A DNA stretch of 64,000 nucleotides from CAYZWU01 sp964482235 (GCA_964482235.1 CAYZWU010000002.1:62001-126000); one strand, 5' to 3'. Shown: positions 45,737 to 55,443, counted from the first letter of the stretch. The notes: generated by a model from the sequence alone, not told the origin. Made by a program: numbers and translations.

Positions 45737-46283
45737 GAGCTGCTCCTCATCCGTTTCTTTACCCTAAAACTGTATGTCTCGAATGGCTTGTTATCTGGTT
45801 AGTCTTCACGTCGCTCAAGCGGGATATGAGTTCGACTATATTGGTAAAGTGGTACTTTTAATAGAGAACAAAATTTATAGATAGTTGACGGCCCTGTCAA
45901 AACAAAATGCACGAGGGAAGGGTGATTTCCAACCCTACCGATTTTGTATACTTTAACCCTACAGCATCCTTCCCTATTTCAAACCGGTGTATCTTAGCTG
46001 GTTGCATTGACTCTGACATGGCTGATCGTGCGATCCGAGGCGGTTAATTTTTTCACGATGAAATCGGATTTATCAGCATTGCCTATAAGATGGGCATGAA
46101 ATAGGATGAATCATGACGGTGTTCAAGAGACGTTCCCGGTCTTCTTTTTGAAACGGATTTGCTTTGAACTGAAGATCGAAACAAATACTATCTTGTCCAG
46201 AGATGAAATCTCGTAACCTTCCTCCCTTCGTGCCCCCTGTTCGTGAGGGTGCTCGATCGAGACGATAAGGGTGTAATCTCGTC
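45737..46283. promoter_or_regulatory. AT-rich divergent control region of the cytochrome island
   Basis: A 547-base gene-free stretch, clearly more AT-rich than its surroundings, separates the two divergent cytochrome transcripts. Seen in it are a dyad TTGAC-GGCCCT-GTCAA (45885-45900), a direct repeat AACCCTAC at 45931-45938 and 45955-45962, and a -10-like TATACT (45947-45952) without a good -35 box. The repeat and dyad are plausible regulator sites. I see no convincing gene in it. Confidence 0.45.
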
Positions 46284-48896
46284 ATGGCACAGAGTAATCA
46301 GGTCTTCAGTCGAGCGAGGGAACTCTTCAGGCTTTTCGTGATGGCTCTTTCGATCCTCGGATTGATACCGGAAGCACAGGGCCAGTCGAACGAGGACTGT
46401 CTCGAGTGCCATGGTGATCCCGAGCTCGAAGCCCTGGACGGCAGGATCGTTTTCGTGAACCACGAGATCCACTCCGCCAGCATCCACGAGGAACTGGATT
46501 GCATCGACTGCCACGATCAACCGGGCGACTACGAGGACTTCCCTCATTACGATATTTACAGGAAGGTGGACTGCGCCGAATGCCACGATGAAGCAACGGA
46601 GAATTTCGTTGTCAGCTTTCATGGCCGGGCGCTGGCCAGAGGGACTCCCGGCTCTCCCGACTGCATCAAGTGTCACAGCAAGAAGTCCGATCCCCATGCC
46701 ATCCAGGCTCTCGATTTCCGATCGGCCGAGAATTCCTGCCGCCTCTGCCACACCACCGAAACCGGTCGATACGATTCGAGCGTCCACTTCGCGGCGGCGC
46801 AGGAGGGGAAGGAAAGTCCGGGATGCGTGAGCTGCCACCCGACCCATGCCAAGAGCCTTCCACCCTCTGCCGGCGCCATCGACCAGCTCTGCAAGAAATG
46901 CCATGTCGACGCCATGGAGGAGCTGAAGCAGGGCGCCCACAAACTGGGGGAGGACTTCCTGCAGGGGCCGATGTCCTGCGCATCGTGCCACGATGTCCAC
47001 GCAACGCACAAGCCCAAGCTGGACAAGGGAATCATCGAGTCGTGCAACAACTGCCATCCGGGCTATGACGAGCAGTTTTCCGGTTCGGTGCATGAACTGC
47101 TTCTTCGCGATGACAAGATGAGCTGCCTCTCCTGCCACAAGACACATCAGGCGACCGATACGCCGAAAGACAAGGATTTCGGGTGCGGCGCCTGCCATGA
47201 GGATGTGGAAAAAGAATACAGGGGCAGTGCCCACCGCCTGGCGCGTCTCCACAAGGACAAGGTGGCCGCTACATGCGCGGACTGCCACGGGGGGCATCAC
47301 ATCCTCGGTGCCACCAACCGAGACAGCCCTGTACACAGAACTCGGATCCCCGATACGTGCGGCGAATGCCACACCGATGAGGAGGTAATCACCTCGGACT
47401 ATGTCCGGTTGCCGATCAGTCTCCCGAACTATGCGGCATCCGTGCACGGGAAGGGATTGAAGAAAGGCAAGAAAACGGCCATCTGCACGGACTGTCACGG
47501 CGTTCACGATCTCAGGAACGGATCGGATCCGGAGAGTTCCATCAACAAGATGAACCTGTCCAGGACGTGCGGGAAGTGCCATGAAAAGGCGGCGCAGGAG
47601 TACGGCGGCTCCGTTCACGGACGGGCCCTTGCCCACGGAATCACCGACAGCCCGAGCTGCACCGACTGCCACGAGGAGCACCTGATCCGGGACACGAAGG
47701 ATCCGGAATCCGCGGTTTTCAAGGGGCATCAGGGCGACGAGGTCTGCGCATCCTGCCACGAGGATCCGGAGATGGCGGCGCGTTACGGCCTGCCGGCGGA
47801 CGCGATCCAGACCTTCCGGGACAGCTATCACGGCTGGGCCATCGGACGCGGCGGGAAACGGGTGGCCTCATGCGAGGACTGCCACAACATTCACGACATA
47901 CGGAGCCGGCTCGATCCATCATCTTCCATCCACCCCGACAACGTGGTGGCCACCTGCGGAAGGTGCCACCCGAAATCGAACGAAACCTTCGCGGCCAGCT
48001 ACACGCATGTGCTCGCCCGCGACAGGATGTTGATCCACGACTGGGTGAGGGTGATCTACATCGTGCTTATCGTAGTCGTGCTTGCCGGCATGGCCGTTCA
48101 CAATCTGGTGATCTTCATTCATGCCATGCGGAAGAGCTATCGCAACCACAGGAAGGAAGAGAGCGCGATGCGGATGGGCCGGAGCGAGATCTGGCAACAT
48201 GTCTTTCTCGCCGTTTCCTTCACCGGCCTCGCTGTGACCGGATTCACGCTGCGATTCTCGGACAGCTGGTGGGCGGAGCTGCTGATACGCTGGGGGCTGA
48301 CGGAGGAGATCCGCCGCGTCCTGCACAGGGCCTTTGCCGTTATCATGGTGGTTGTCAGCCTGTATCACGTGCTGTTCATCTTCGGGAGCCGCCGGGGCCG
48401 CACGTTGATCACGGCCATGCTTCCCAGACCGAAGGATCTGTTCGACGCCCTTGGCAACATGGCGTACCATCTGGGATGGAAAAAGAAGCGGCCCTCGTTC
48501 GCCATGTACGACTACACCCAGAAGGCCGAGTACTGGGCGCTGATCTGGGGAACCATCTTGATGGTCCTCACGGGCATCGTGCTGATGTATCCCGACACGG
48601 TCACACATGTCGCTCCCGCCTGGGTGGTGCGCGTGGCCGAGACGATCCACTTCTACGAAGCGATTCTCGCCGTCAGCGCCATCGTCATCTGGCATTTCTT
48701 CTTCGTCATCCTCCTTCCCGAGGAGTACCCGATGAGCTGGACCTGGATCACCGGCCGGATGTCCGTCGAGCACTGGAGGAAGCACCATCCCGCAGCGATG
48801 GAGCAGGCCGGCATCCTGCCCGAAGAAATATCGGATCACGGTTCGCCGTCAAGCAAGGGGAAGGAAGGAACGGGGAGCGGCGAAGGAAAGGATTGA
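46284..48896 (+). CDS. 19-CXXCH multiheme cytochrome fused to a cytochrome b-type membrane domain
   Basis: An 870-residue protein with an N-terminal signal sequence (LFVMALSILGLIPEAQG). Residues of about 39-560 hold 19 CXXCH motifs, spaced regularly with HGRA/SVHG repeats between. Five membrane helices follow at about 588-613, 633-658, 677-702, 749-771 and 785-812, with histidines placed as b-heme ligands (VHNLVIFIH, IWQHVFLA, LHRAFAVIMVVVSLYHVLF, IHFYEAILAVSAIVIWHFF). This resembles CbcL-type inner-membrane quinol:cytochrome c oxidoreductases, which have fewer hemes. It would take electrons from menaquinol and pass them to periplasmic hemes. It is divergent from the other cytochrome genes, and its stop abuts the stop of the histidine kinase gene. 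Confidence 0.9.
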   Translation: MAQSNQVFSRARELFRLFVMALSILGLIPEAQGQSNEDCLECHGDPELEALDGRIVFVNHEIHSASIHEELDCIDCHDQPGDYEDFPHYDIYRKVDCAECHDEATENFVVSFHGRALARGTPGSPDCIKCHSKKSDPHAIQALDFRSAENSCRLCHTTETGRYDSSVHFAAAQEGKESPGCVSCHPTHAKSLPPSAGAIDQLCKKCHVDAMEELKQGAHKLGEDFLQGPMSCASCHDVHATHKPKLDKGIIESCNNCHPGYDEQFSGSVHELLLRDDKMSCLSCHKTHQATDTPKDKDFGCGACHEDVEKEYRGSAHRLARLHKDKVAATCADCHGGHHILGATNRDSPVHRTRIPDTCGECHTDEEVITSDYVRLPISLPNYAASVHGKGLKKGKKTAICTDCHGVHDLRNGSDPESSINKMNLSRTCGKCHEKAAQEYGGSVHGRALAHGITDSPSCTDCHEEHLIRDTKDPESAVFKGHQGDEVCASCHEDPEMAARYGLPADAIQTFRDSYHGWAIGRGGKRVASCEDCHNIHDIRSRLDPSSSIHPDNVVATCGRCHPKSNETFAASYTHVLARDRMLIHDWVRVIYIVLIVVVLAGMAVHNLVIFIHAMRKSYRNHRKEESAMRMGRSEIWQHVFLAVSFTGLAVTGFTLRFSDSWWAELLIRWGLTEEIRRVLHRAFAVIMVVVSLYHVLFIFGSRRGRTLITAMLPRPKDLFDALGNMAYHLGWKKKRPSFAMYDYTQKAEYWALIWGTILMVLTGIVLMYPDTVTHVAPAWVVRVAETIHFYEAILAVSAIVIWHFFFVILLPEEYPMSWTWITGRMSVEHWRKHHPAAMEQAGILPEEISDHGSPSSKGKEGTGSGEGKD

Positions 48897-51653
48897 TCAG
48901 GCTTCCGGCTTCATCGCAACGGACGCCCTGGTTTCCTGATCCCTCGCCTTCAGATGCTTCTTCACTACCTGGTGGAGGGCGGGGGCCGAGATCGGCTTGG
49001 CAATGTAATCGTCCATCCCGGCATCGATGCAGAGCTCGCGGCTTCCCTTCATCGCCTCCGCCGTCATGGCTATGATGGGGATACGCGGCGAGGTCTCTCC
49101 CTCGCGCCTGCGGATCGCCTTCGTCGCCTCCAGGCCGTCCATCTCCGGCATCCGGCAGTCCATCAGGACGAGGTCGTAGTTGCCCTTCTCCATCGCCTTC
49201 AAGACATCGACCCCGTTGGAGGCGACGTCGCAGCTGTAGCCGGCTTTTTCCAGCATGCGGATGGCCACCTTCTGGTTCACCGGATTGTCTTCCGCCAGGA
49301 GGATATGTCCATGGCCGCGTGACGCCTCGTTCAGCGTGTGCCGCGTGATGAGCTTGCGTTTCTTCGGCCCGTCATTCGATTTCTCGTCCAGGACGGTGGC
49401 AATGGCGTTGCAGAGGTAGGCTCGCTTGACCGGCTTGGTCAGATAGGCCTCGAAACCGAGCCCCTCCATCCTGGCCGCGTCGCCGCGCTCGGGGATCGAG
49501 GTGACCAGGATGAGCGCCGTGTTCCTGATCTCCTTCGTCTCCTTGATCCTGACAGCCAGCTCGCCTCCGTCCATTCCCGGCAGGGTGTAGTCGATGATGG
49601 CGACCCTGAACGGATCCTTCGCCGCGGCGGCGTCGGACAGCATGGAGAGCGCGGTGAGGCTGCCGTCAGCCTCCTCGATGCGGCAGGACCAGGTCCGCAG
49701 CTGCTCCCTGAACACGCTGCGGTTCGTTGCGCTGTTGTCCACGATCAGGACCTTCATGTCCGTCATGTCCATTTCGGGAACGGGCGCGGGAAGCCTCATC
49801 AGTTCCTCTTCGATCATGAAGGGTAGGGTGAAGTGGAACGAGGTGCCGATCCCTTCCCGGCTCTTCACGCCGATCCTGCCGCCCATCGCCTCGACGAGCT
49901 GCTTCGATATGGCGAGACCAAGCCCGGTGCCGCCGTACTTGCGCGTCGTCGACTCGTCGACCTGGGTGAAGGCGTCGAACAGCTTGTCCAGCGCCTGGTC
50001 CGGGATGCCGATGCCCGTGTCCGTGACGAAGAACTGGACAAGCCCCCGGGTGCCTGTGAGCCTCTCGAGCCGGGCCTGGATGACGATCTCGCCCTCGCTC
50101 GTGAACTTGATGGCGTTGCCCAGGAGGTTGATGAAGATCTGCCGCAGCCGTCCCGGATCGCCCTTGACCCACGTGGGAACGTCGTGGTTGAAGAGGATGG
50201 CCAGCTCCAGCCCCTTCTCCTGCGCCTTCACGGCCATCAGGTCGCCCACGTCCTCGATGCAGGTGCGCAGATCGAAATCGATGTTCTCCAGCTCGAGCTT
50301 TCCCGACTCGATCTTGGATAGATCGAGAATGTCGTTCAGGATGGCGAGAAGGGAGTAGGCGGACGACTTCACCGCCTCCAGGTACTCGCGCTGCTCCTCG
50401 GTGAGCTCCGTGTCGAGAGCCAGCTCCGTCATCCCGATCACGCCGTTGAATGGAGTCCGGATCTCGTGGCTCATCCTGGCCAGGAACTCGCTTTTCGCCT
50501 GGTTGGCCGCCTTCGCCTCGTTGGCCATCCGGCTGGCCTTGCCGATGGCGTCCTCGAGCCGGGTGTTGATCGATTCCAGCTTGTTGTTGGCCGTTGCCAG
50601 CCTCTTCTCGGTGAGCCGCCGCGCCTTGTTGTCCCGGATAAGCATCGCCCGGCTGCTTTCCAGCTTCTCCAGCATCGAGTTTATCGTGACGGCCAGGTCT
50701 TTCAGCTCGTCGTTTCCCTTCATGGTGATCCGATGGGAGAGGTCCTTCTCCCGGCCGATGGACTTGACCGAGGTGTTGAGGTCTTCGATGCGGCCGATGA
50801 ACGTTTTCTCCATCAGGAACATGACGAAGAGCAGGATCAGCACGCCCACCGCGGCGATGGAGACCTGGGCGAAATACAGCACCATGGTGCTGTTCTTCTT
50901 GATCTTCCTCGGGATCGCTGCCTGGAAGGCCATGACAGGATTTCCCTCGATGTCGGAAAAGGCGACGGTACCATGCAGCAGGTCCTTCTCTTCCTCCCAG
51001 ACCGCGGGCCCGCGCCGGGGCCGCGCCGTTGCCTCGGCGCCCGCCGTTCCTGACGGGGCCGTGCGCGGAAGGAGAGTGAATCTCGCGCTGGGCTGTTCCG
51101 AGAGCGCCTGGATGAAGGCATCGTCCACGACCCGGGCCACCAGGAGCAGTCCGCCGGCCGGGATCGTCTTCGACGCTGCCATGAAGCATTCATCATCCGT
51201 TGAGATCAGGCCCGTTGTCGGATTGTCCGGTCCCATCCGCTCGAGAAGGATTGCCGGATCGATGGCGGGGGCGGGAGCGGAGACCTGGCTCCCCCGGGCA
51301 GTCGCACTGGAGGACGGAAGGTCCGGTTTCCAGAGAACATATCCCGACCTGTCGCATAGGATGGCGATATCCAGTCCGTTGTCCCTGATCTCTTCTGATA
51401 GAAGATCGGCTTCTTTTCCCTCGAGGATCATCTCGGCGGCATTCGAGCCGGCCAAATGGTGTGCCAGGCTGTCGAGGTCCTGGATCTCTTCTTCGAGGCA
51501 GTCGACGCACCGGTTCAGCTCGTTGTTCGCCTGGTCCATTTCGACCTTCTGGAACTGCGGCCAGACGACGAACCGCTGGATCGCGTAGTTCATTCCCGCA
51601 TGCAGAGCAATCAGGACAGCCAGTAGGATGACTACCTTTGATCTCAATGTCAT
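48897..51653 (-). CDS. Membrane hybrid histidine kinase with two receiver domains
   Basis: A 918-residue protein; the ATG at 51653 is preferred (GGAG 10 bases upstream) over a TTG at 51662. Two membrane helices (about 5-25 and 274-297) bracket a ~245-residue periplasmic sensor of CHASE4-like type. A HAMP domain, the phospho-acceptor box MSHEIRTPFNGVIGM (~394) and an ATPase domain (NLLGNAIKF, DTGIGIP, GTGLGLAISKQLV) follow. Two receivers come next: the first with IIDYTLPGMDG, the second with AEDNPVNQ and LMDCRMPEMDG. No Hpt domain is present. It converges on the 19-heme gene, and the next gene on the other side is a degenerate receiver. It could sense a redox or surface signal for either the cytochrome or the pilus genes; this is inference. 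Confidence 0.93.
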   Translation of the reverse strand: MTLRSKVVILLAVLIALHAGMNYAIQRFVVWPQFQKVEMDQANNELNRCVDCLEEEIQDLDSLAHHLAGSNAAEMILEGKEADLLSEEIRDNGLDIAILCDRSGYVLWKPDLPSSSATARGSQVSAPAPAIDPAILLERMGPDNPTTGLISTDDECFMAASKTIPAGGLLLVARVVDDAFIQALSEQPSARFTLLPRTAPSGTAGAEATARPRRGPAVWEEEKDLLHGTVAFSDIEGNPVMAFQAAIPRKIKKNSTMVLYFAQVSIAAVGVLILLFVMFLMEKTFIGRIEDLNTSVKSIGREKDLSHRITMKGNDELKDLAVTINSMLEKLESSRAMLIRDNKARRLTEKRLATANNKLESINTRLEDAIGKASRMANEAKAANQAKSEFLARMSHEIRTPFNGVIGMTELALDTELTEEQREYLEAVKSSAYSLLAILNDILDLSKIESGKLELENIDFDLRTCIEDVGDLMAVKAQEKGLELAILFNHDVPTWVKGDPGRLRQIFINLLGNAIKFTSEGEIVIQARLERLTGTRGLVQFFVTDTGIGIPDQALDKLFDAFTQVDESTTRKYGGTGLGLAISKQLVEAMGGRIGVKSREGIGTSFHFTLPFMIEEELMRLPAPVPEMDMTDMKVLIVDNSATNRSVFREQLRTWSCRIEEADGSLTALSMLSDAAAAKDPFRVAIIDYTLPGMDGGELAVRIKETKEIRNTALILVTSIPERGDAARMEGLGFEAYLTKPVKRAYLCNAIATVLDEKSNDGPKKRKLITRHTLNEASRGHGHILLAEDNPVNQKVAIRMLEKAGYSCDVASNGVDVLKAMEKGNYDLVLMDCRMPEMDGLEATKAIRRREGETSPRIPIIAMTAEAMKGSRELCIDAGMDDYIAKPISAPALHQVVKKHLKARDQETRASVAMKPEA

Positions 51654-52066
51654 ATGAGGCAAGCTCCAATGCCAGCAACTCCGGCCCGTTTCACGATCTG
51701 CGTGAAATCAAAGGGATCCTGAACGAGCCGAAAGACCGGCGATACTACGTGTTCGTCACTTTCAGCTGCCCTACTTGAATACTTTCCGTCACGGAGAATC
51801 GCCCTTTCGACGAGATCCTGCCGCCTGCCGACCGCCGCCACATCCTGGGCAAATCCACTGATTCGCCTGTGGTCCGGCGCCTCGATCCGGCACGAAATAT
51901 CCCGCTTTTGACCGCGAAGCACTTTTTCAACGGCCTGTTAAGTCATTTCCAGGGAAGGTCGATAGAGAGGGTCGTGTGGAGATCTAGTAGAACTCCTTAG
52001 CCGAATCCACCAGTAGCAGAGCGGGTACGGTCCCTCCGGATGAAGAGGGCCGCCGAGTGAAGTGCA
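51654..52066. other. Intergenic region between divergent kinase and pilus operon
   Basis: About 413 bases between two divergent starts. I find no convincing small gene, RNA or strong sigma-70 promoter pair in it. It must hold the promoters of both the histidine kinase gene and the pilus operon. Confidence 0.5.
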
Positions 52067-52462
52067 ATGAAAGTCCTGGTCATTGAGAACAACAGCGAGA
52101 CGGCGGACTGGCTGAAGGGAATTCTCGAGTCGAAGGGCTTCGAGGTGACCCTCTCCAGCGACGGTCTGGACGGACTGGGAAGAGCCAAGCGGGAAAAGCC
52201 TGACCTGGTCGTTCTGAACCTCTTCGTGCCGAGCCTGGACGGGTACATGGTCAGCGCCTTCCTCAAGAGGCACAGGCTGCTGAAGGAAACGAAGATCCTG
52301 GCCGTTTCGTCGAAAACGACATCGCTGATGCACCAGCTTCTCGAGGAGGCGGGGATCGACCTCTTCGTGCAGCTGGAGAAGAGGATTCAAACCGAGGGCA
52401 AGCGAACGGAATTCATGGAGAAGCTCGATCTTCTGATGCCTCAGGAGAGTGTAACCAACTAA
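52067..52462 (+). CDS. Stand-alone degenerate receiver domain (phospho-acceptor Asp replaced by Asn)
   Basis: A 131-residue CheY-like protein. The fold is clear (MKVLVIENNSETADWLKGILESKG, then KPDLVVLNLFVPSLDGY), but the normal phospho-acceptor Asp is Asn51 (codon AAC) and the acidic pocket is reduced to Glu7-Asn8. The switch Ser is present (AVSSK). Classical phosphorylation is therefore unlikely; such pseudo-receivers can act by protein contact. It has no output domain. It lies 2 bases upstream of the assembly ATPase gene and probably heads the pilus operon, so it may regulate that ATPase. Confidence 0.85.
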   Translation: MKVLVIENNSETADWLKGILESKGFEVTLSSDGLDGLGRAKREKPDLVVLNLFVPSLDGYMVSAFLKRHRLLKETKILAVSSKTTSLMHQLLEEAGIDLFVQLEKRIQTEGKRTEFMEKLDLLMPQESVTN

Positions 52463-52464
52463 CG

Positions 52465-54159
52465 ATGGCTGTTGCGATACTCAAAATCGGCGAGATCCTG
52501 ATCGAGGAGGGTTTCATCACCCAGGAGCAGCTCGATCACGCCTTGAAGATCCAGAAGGAGAAGGGCCTCCTCCTGGGCAACATCCTCTGTTCGCTCGGCT
52601 ACGTGGATCAGCAGACGCTTTCCTGCTGCCTGAGCAAACACTTCAATGTTCCGCATGCCGATCTCGATCACTTCATCTTCGATAAAAGCCTGACGAGCTT
52701 CTTCCCGTCCAGCCTGGCAAGGAAGTTTCACGCCATTCCGATGTTCCGGCTCGGCGAGACCCTCGTCGTGGCCATGGACAATCCGAACGACTTCTTCACC
52801 CTGGACAAGATCCGGAACACCGTCGGGCTGAACGTGGAGCCCAGCTTCGCCCTGAAGGACGAGATCCAGTCGGCGTTCAAGAACCTCTATTCCGAGAACG
52901 TCGACATCGAGACCGAGATCATCGATATCAGCGAGGAGTACATCTCCTCCCACATGTCGTCGGAATCGGACGAGGATATCCCCGACGGCGCGGACGAATC
53001 ATCGGCGCCGATCATCAAGCTGGTCAACCTTCTCATCACGAACGCCGTCAAGAGCCGGGCCAGCGACGTCCACATCGAGCCGAAGAAGGAGAGGCTCTGC
53101 ATCAGGTACAGGATCGACGGCGATCTGGTGGAGGTCCCTGCGCCTCCACAGAAGATCCAGGATGCGGTGATCGCGCGGATCAAGATCCTCTCGTCGATAG
53201 ACATCTCCGAGAACCGCGTTCCCCAGGACGGCCGGTTCACCATGTCGATCGACGGCCGGGAGGTCGACGTGCGCACGTCGATCATCCCCACGGTAACGGG
53301 ACCCAACGTGGTGCTCCGTCTTCTGGACCAGAAGATCGACATCTTCGCCCTCCAGAACATCGGAATGTCCCAGGCGAACCTCGAGCTGTTCGAGACGCTG
53401 GTCAGGAGTCCCTTCGGAATCGTCCTGGTGACGGGACCCACCGGGTCGGGAAAATCCACGACCCTCTGCGCAGTCCTGAATCATGTGAACAGCAGCACGA
53501 GGCACATCGTCACGATCGAGGATCCCGTGGAGTACAACCTCGGGTTCGCCAGGCAGATCCAGGTCAACGACAGGGTGGGCCTGACGTTCTCGAACGCGCT
53601 CAGGGCGATCCTGCGCCACGATCCCGATGTCATCATGGTGGGCGAGATCCGCGACAAGGATACGCTGGCTCTCTCCCTGCGCGCCTCGATCACCGGTCAC
53701 CTCGTTTTCGCCACACTCCACACGAACGATACGATCAGCAGCGTGACCAGGATCATGGACCTGGGCGCCGGCCCCTACATGATAGCCACCTCGACGATCG
53801 GAATCCTCGCGCAGCGCCTCGTCAAGGTCCTCTGTCCGAACTGCAAGGAGCCGTACACGGTCACGAGGGAGCACGTGGAGAAGTTCCACCTGAGGGAGGA
53901 CGAGGTACTGGGGGAGACGCTCTTCCGGGCCAGGGGATGCATGCTCTGCAACAAGGTCGGATACAAGGGGCGCCTCGGGATCTTCGAGGTGCTTCACATC
54001 GATACCGAGCTCAAGAACATGGTGGGCGACGGCGCGCCCGAGCACGTGCTGCTGGACAGCGCCCTGGGCAAGGGATTGATCACGTTGAGAAGGGATGGAA
54101 TCGAGAAGGCGTTCTCCGGAATCACCTCGCTGGAAGAGGTCATGAGGGTCGTGTTCTGA
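52465..54159 (+). CDS. Type IV pilus/type II secretion assembly ATPase (PilB/GspE family)
   Basis: A 564-residue cytoplasmic hexameric ATPase that drives pilin assembly. The N-terminal ~150 residues are an MshE-N/T2SSE_N domain (LKIGEILIEEGFITQEQLDHAL). The catalytic part has SRASDVHIEP, the Walker A motif GPTGSGKST (~324), the Asp box (DPVEYNLGFARQIQV), the Walker B-type region LRHDPDVIMVGEIRD and the His box HLVFATLHTNDT. A zinc-binding pair CPNC (~456) and CMLC (~493) lies in the usual place. All key residues are intact. The stop overlaps the next start (TGATG). Confidence 0.95.
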   Translation: MAVAILKIGEILIEEGFITQEQLDHALKIQKEKGLLLGNILCSLGYVDQQTLSCCLSKHFNVPHADLDHFIFDKSLTSFFPSSLARKFHAIPMFRLGETLVVAMDNPNDFFTLDKIRNTVGLNVEPSFALKDEIQSAFKNLYSENVDIETEIIDISEEYISSHMSSESDEDIPDGADESSAPIIKLVNLLITNAVKSRASDVHIEPKKERLCIRYRIDGDLVEVPAPPQKIQDAVIARIKILSSIDISENRVPQDGRFTMSIDGREVDVRTSIIPTVTGPNVVLRLLDQKIDIFALQNIGMSQANLELFETLVRSPFGIVLVTGPTGSGKSTTLCAVLNHVNSSTRHIVTIEDPVEYNLGFARQIQVNDRVGLTFSNALRAILRHDPDVIMVGEIRDKDTLALSLRASITGHLVFATLHTNDTISSVTRIMDLGAGPYMIATSTIGILAQRLVKVLCPNCKEPYTVTREHVEKFHLREDEVLGETLFRARGCMLCNKVGYKGRLGIFEVLHIDTELKNMVGDGAPEHVLLDSALGKGLITLRRDGIEKAFSGITSLEEVMRVVF

Positions 54160-55355
54160 TGCCTACGCTGAGCTACAAGTCGGAAAAGGGCAGGAAGCCC
54201 GACAGGGGCGACGGCTCCCGGTCCGACAAGGGCTTCGCCCGGAAGCCGGCTGAGCCGATGGCGACGACGGGGGATCCTTCCGGATCGGCACAGAAGAAGC
54301 CCTTTCTCTCCGATCCGAAGATCAAGCGGCAGCACGTCCTTTTCTTCACGCGACAGCTCTTCACGCTCCACAAGGCCGGCGTCCCCATCTCGGATGCCCT
54401 GGCCATGATCGCGTCCCACGAAAGGCATCCCGGGCTGAGAAAAGTCATCGTGTCCATGAAGAAGCACGTGGAGGAGGGCGGCTCGTTGACCTCCGCCATG
54501 AGGAGGCACCCGAAGATCTTCTCCGTGTTCTACACCGGCGTCGTGGAAGGCGGCGAGCAGAACGGCGTGCTCTCCCCGCTGCTGGACCAGCTCGTCCACT
54601 ACATGGAGAACGAGGAGACCCTGAACAAGAACATCAGGTCTGCCCTCCGGTATCCCACCTTCGTCATGATCACCATGGCCGTGGCCTTCCTCGTCATCAT
54701 GACCTTCATCTTCCCGAGGTTCGAGCCGATGTTCTCGAAGTTCGGGGACGACCTCCCCGTGCAGACCAAGGTGCTGCTGTCGATCTCGTCGGTACTGCAG
54801 CACCAGTGGTACCTCCTCCTGGGGGGGACGGTGCTCCTTATAGCGGCATTTCTTTTCGTGAAACGATTCGATGCCGTCCGGAGCTTCCTGGACCGCATGA
54901 AATTCAGGCTGCCCATATTCGGCAAATTCTACAGGTACACCTGCATCTCGAAGTTCGCCAACATGATCTCCACCTTTTTCTCCGGGGGTATCGTCGATTA
55001 CCTGAACATTCTCGATCTCATCAAGAAGTCGTTCCGGAACGTGATGGTCAAGGACGAGGTGAGGCGGCTGTCTTACGAGATATCGAACGGCAGGGGGCTC
55101 GGCGAGTCGATGGAGAGCTCCCGCCTTTTCCCACCCCTCTTCGCCCACCTGACGCAGGTCGGCGAGAAGACGGGGGAGATACAGTCGATGATGAAGATCC
55201 TCTACGACTACTACGAGGAGGAGCTTCGATACAAGACGAAGAAGCTGATCGGGAACATCGAGCCGCTCATTCTTCTCGTCACATCGGGTTTTGTCGTGAT
55301 CATCGCCCTGGGCATCTTCATGCCCTACTGGAGGATGATGGATATCTGCAAGTAA
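54159..55355 (+). CDS. Inner-membrane platform protein (PilC/GspF family)
   Basis: A 398-residue protein starting at the ATG that overlaps the ATPase stop. After a ~55-residue charged N-terminal tail it has two copies of the T2SSF domain: LFFTRQLFTLHKAGVPISDAL with VEEGGSLTSAMRR and VVEGGEQNG, then CISKFANMISTFFSGGIVDYLNIL with VGEKTGEIQSMMKIL. Three membrane helices are visible. The protein anchors the ATPase to the membrane and helps push pilin subunits into the fibre. Translational coupling with the ATPase suggests equal amounts. Confidence 0.94.
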   Translation: MPTLSYKSEKGRKPDRGDGSRSDKGFARKPAEPMATTGDPSGSAQKKPFLSDPKIKRQHVLFFTRQLFTLHKAGVPISDALAMIASHERHPGLRKVIVSMKKHVEEGGSLTSAMRRHPKIFSVFYTGVVEGGEQNGVLSPLLDQLVHYMENEETLNKNIRSALRYPTFVMITMAVAFLVIMTFIFPRFEPMFSKFGDDLPVQTKVLLSISSVLQHQWYLLLGGTVLLIAAFLFVKRFDAVRSFLDRMKFRLPIFGKFYRYTCISKFANMISTFFSGGIVDYLNILDLIKKSFRNVMVKDEVRRLSYEISNGRGLGESMESSRLFPPLFAHLTQVGEKTGEIQSMMKILYDYYEEELRYKTKKLIGNIEPLILLVTSGFVVIIALGIFMPYWRMMDICK

Positions 55356-55443
55356 TCAAGGTCATGAGATTGGCACTTTCCTCCGCGCGGGCCGGTGGAA
55401 AAGTAGAGTGGAGCCCGCAGCAAGTACATAAAGGAGTCTTATC

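Noticed and set aside
51745..51930. Small minus-strand gene in the kinase/pilus intergenic region
   Set aside because: No ribosome site and an Arg/Ser-rich translation typical of random high-GC frames.
52067..52462. Normal phosphorylated response regulator
   Set aside because: The phospho-acceptor Asp is Asn and the acidic pocket is incomplete.
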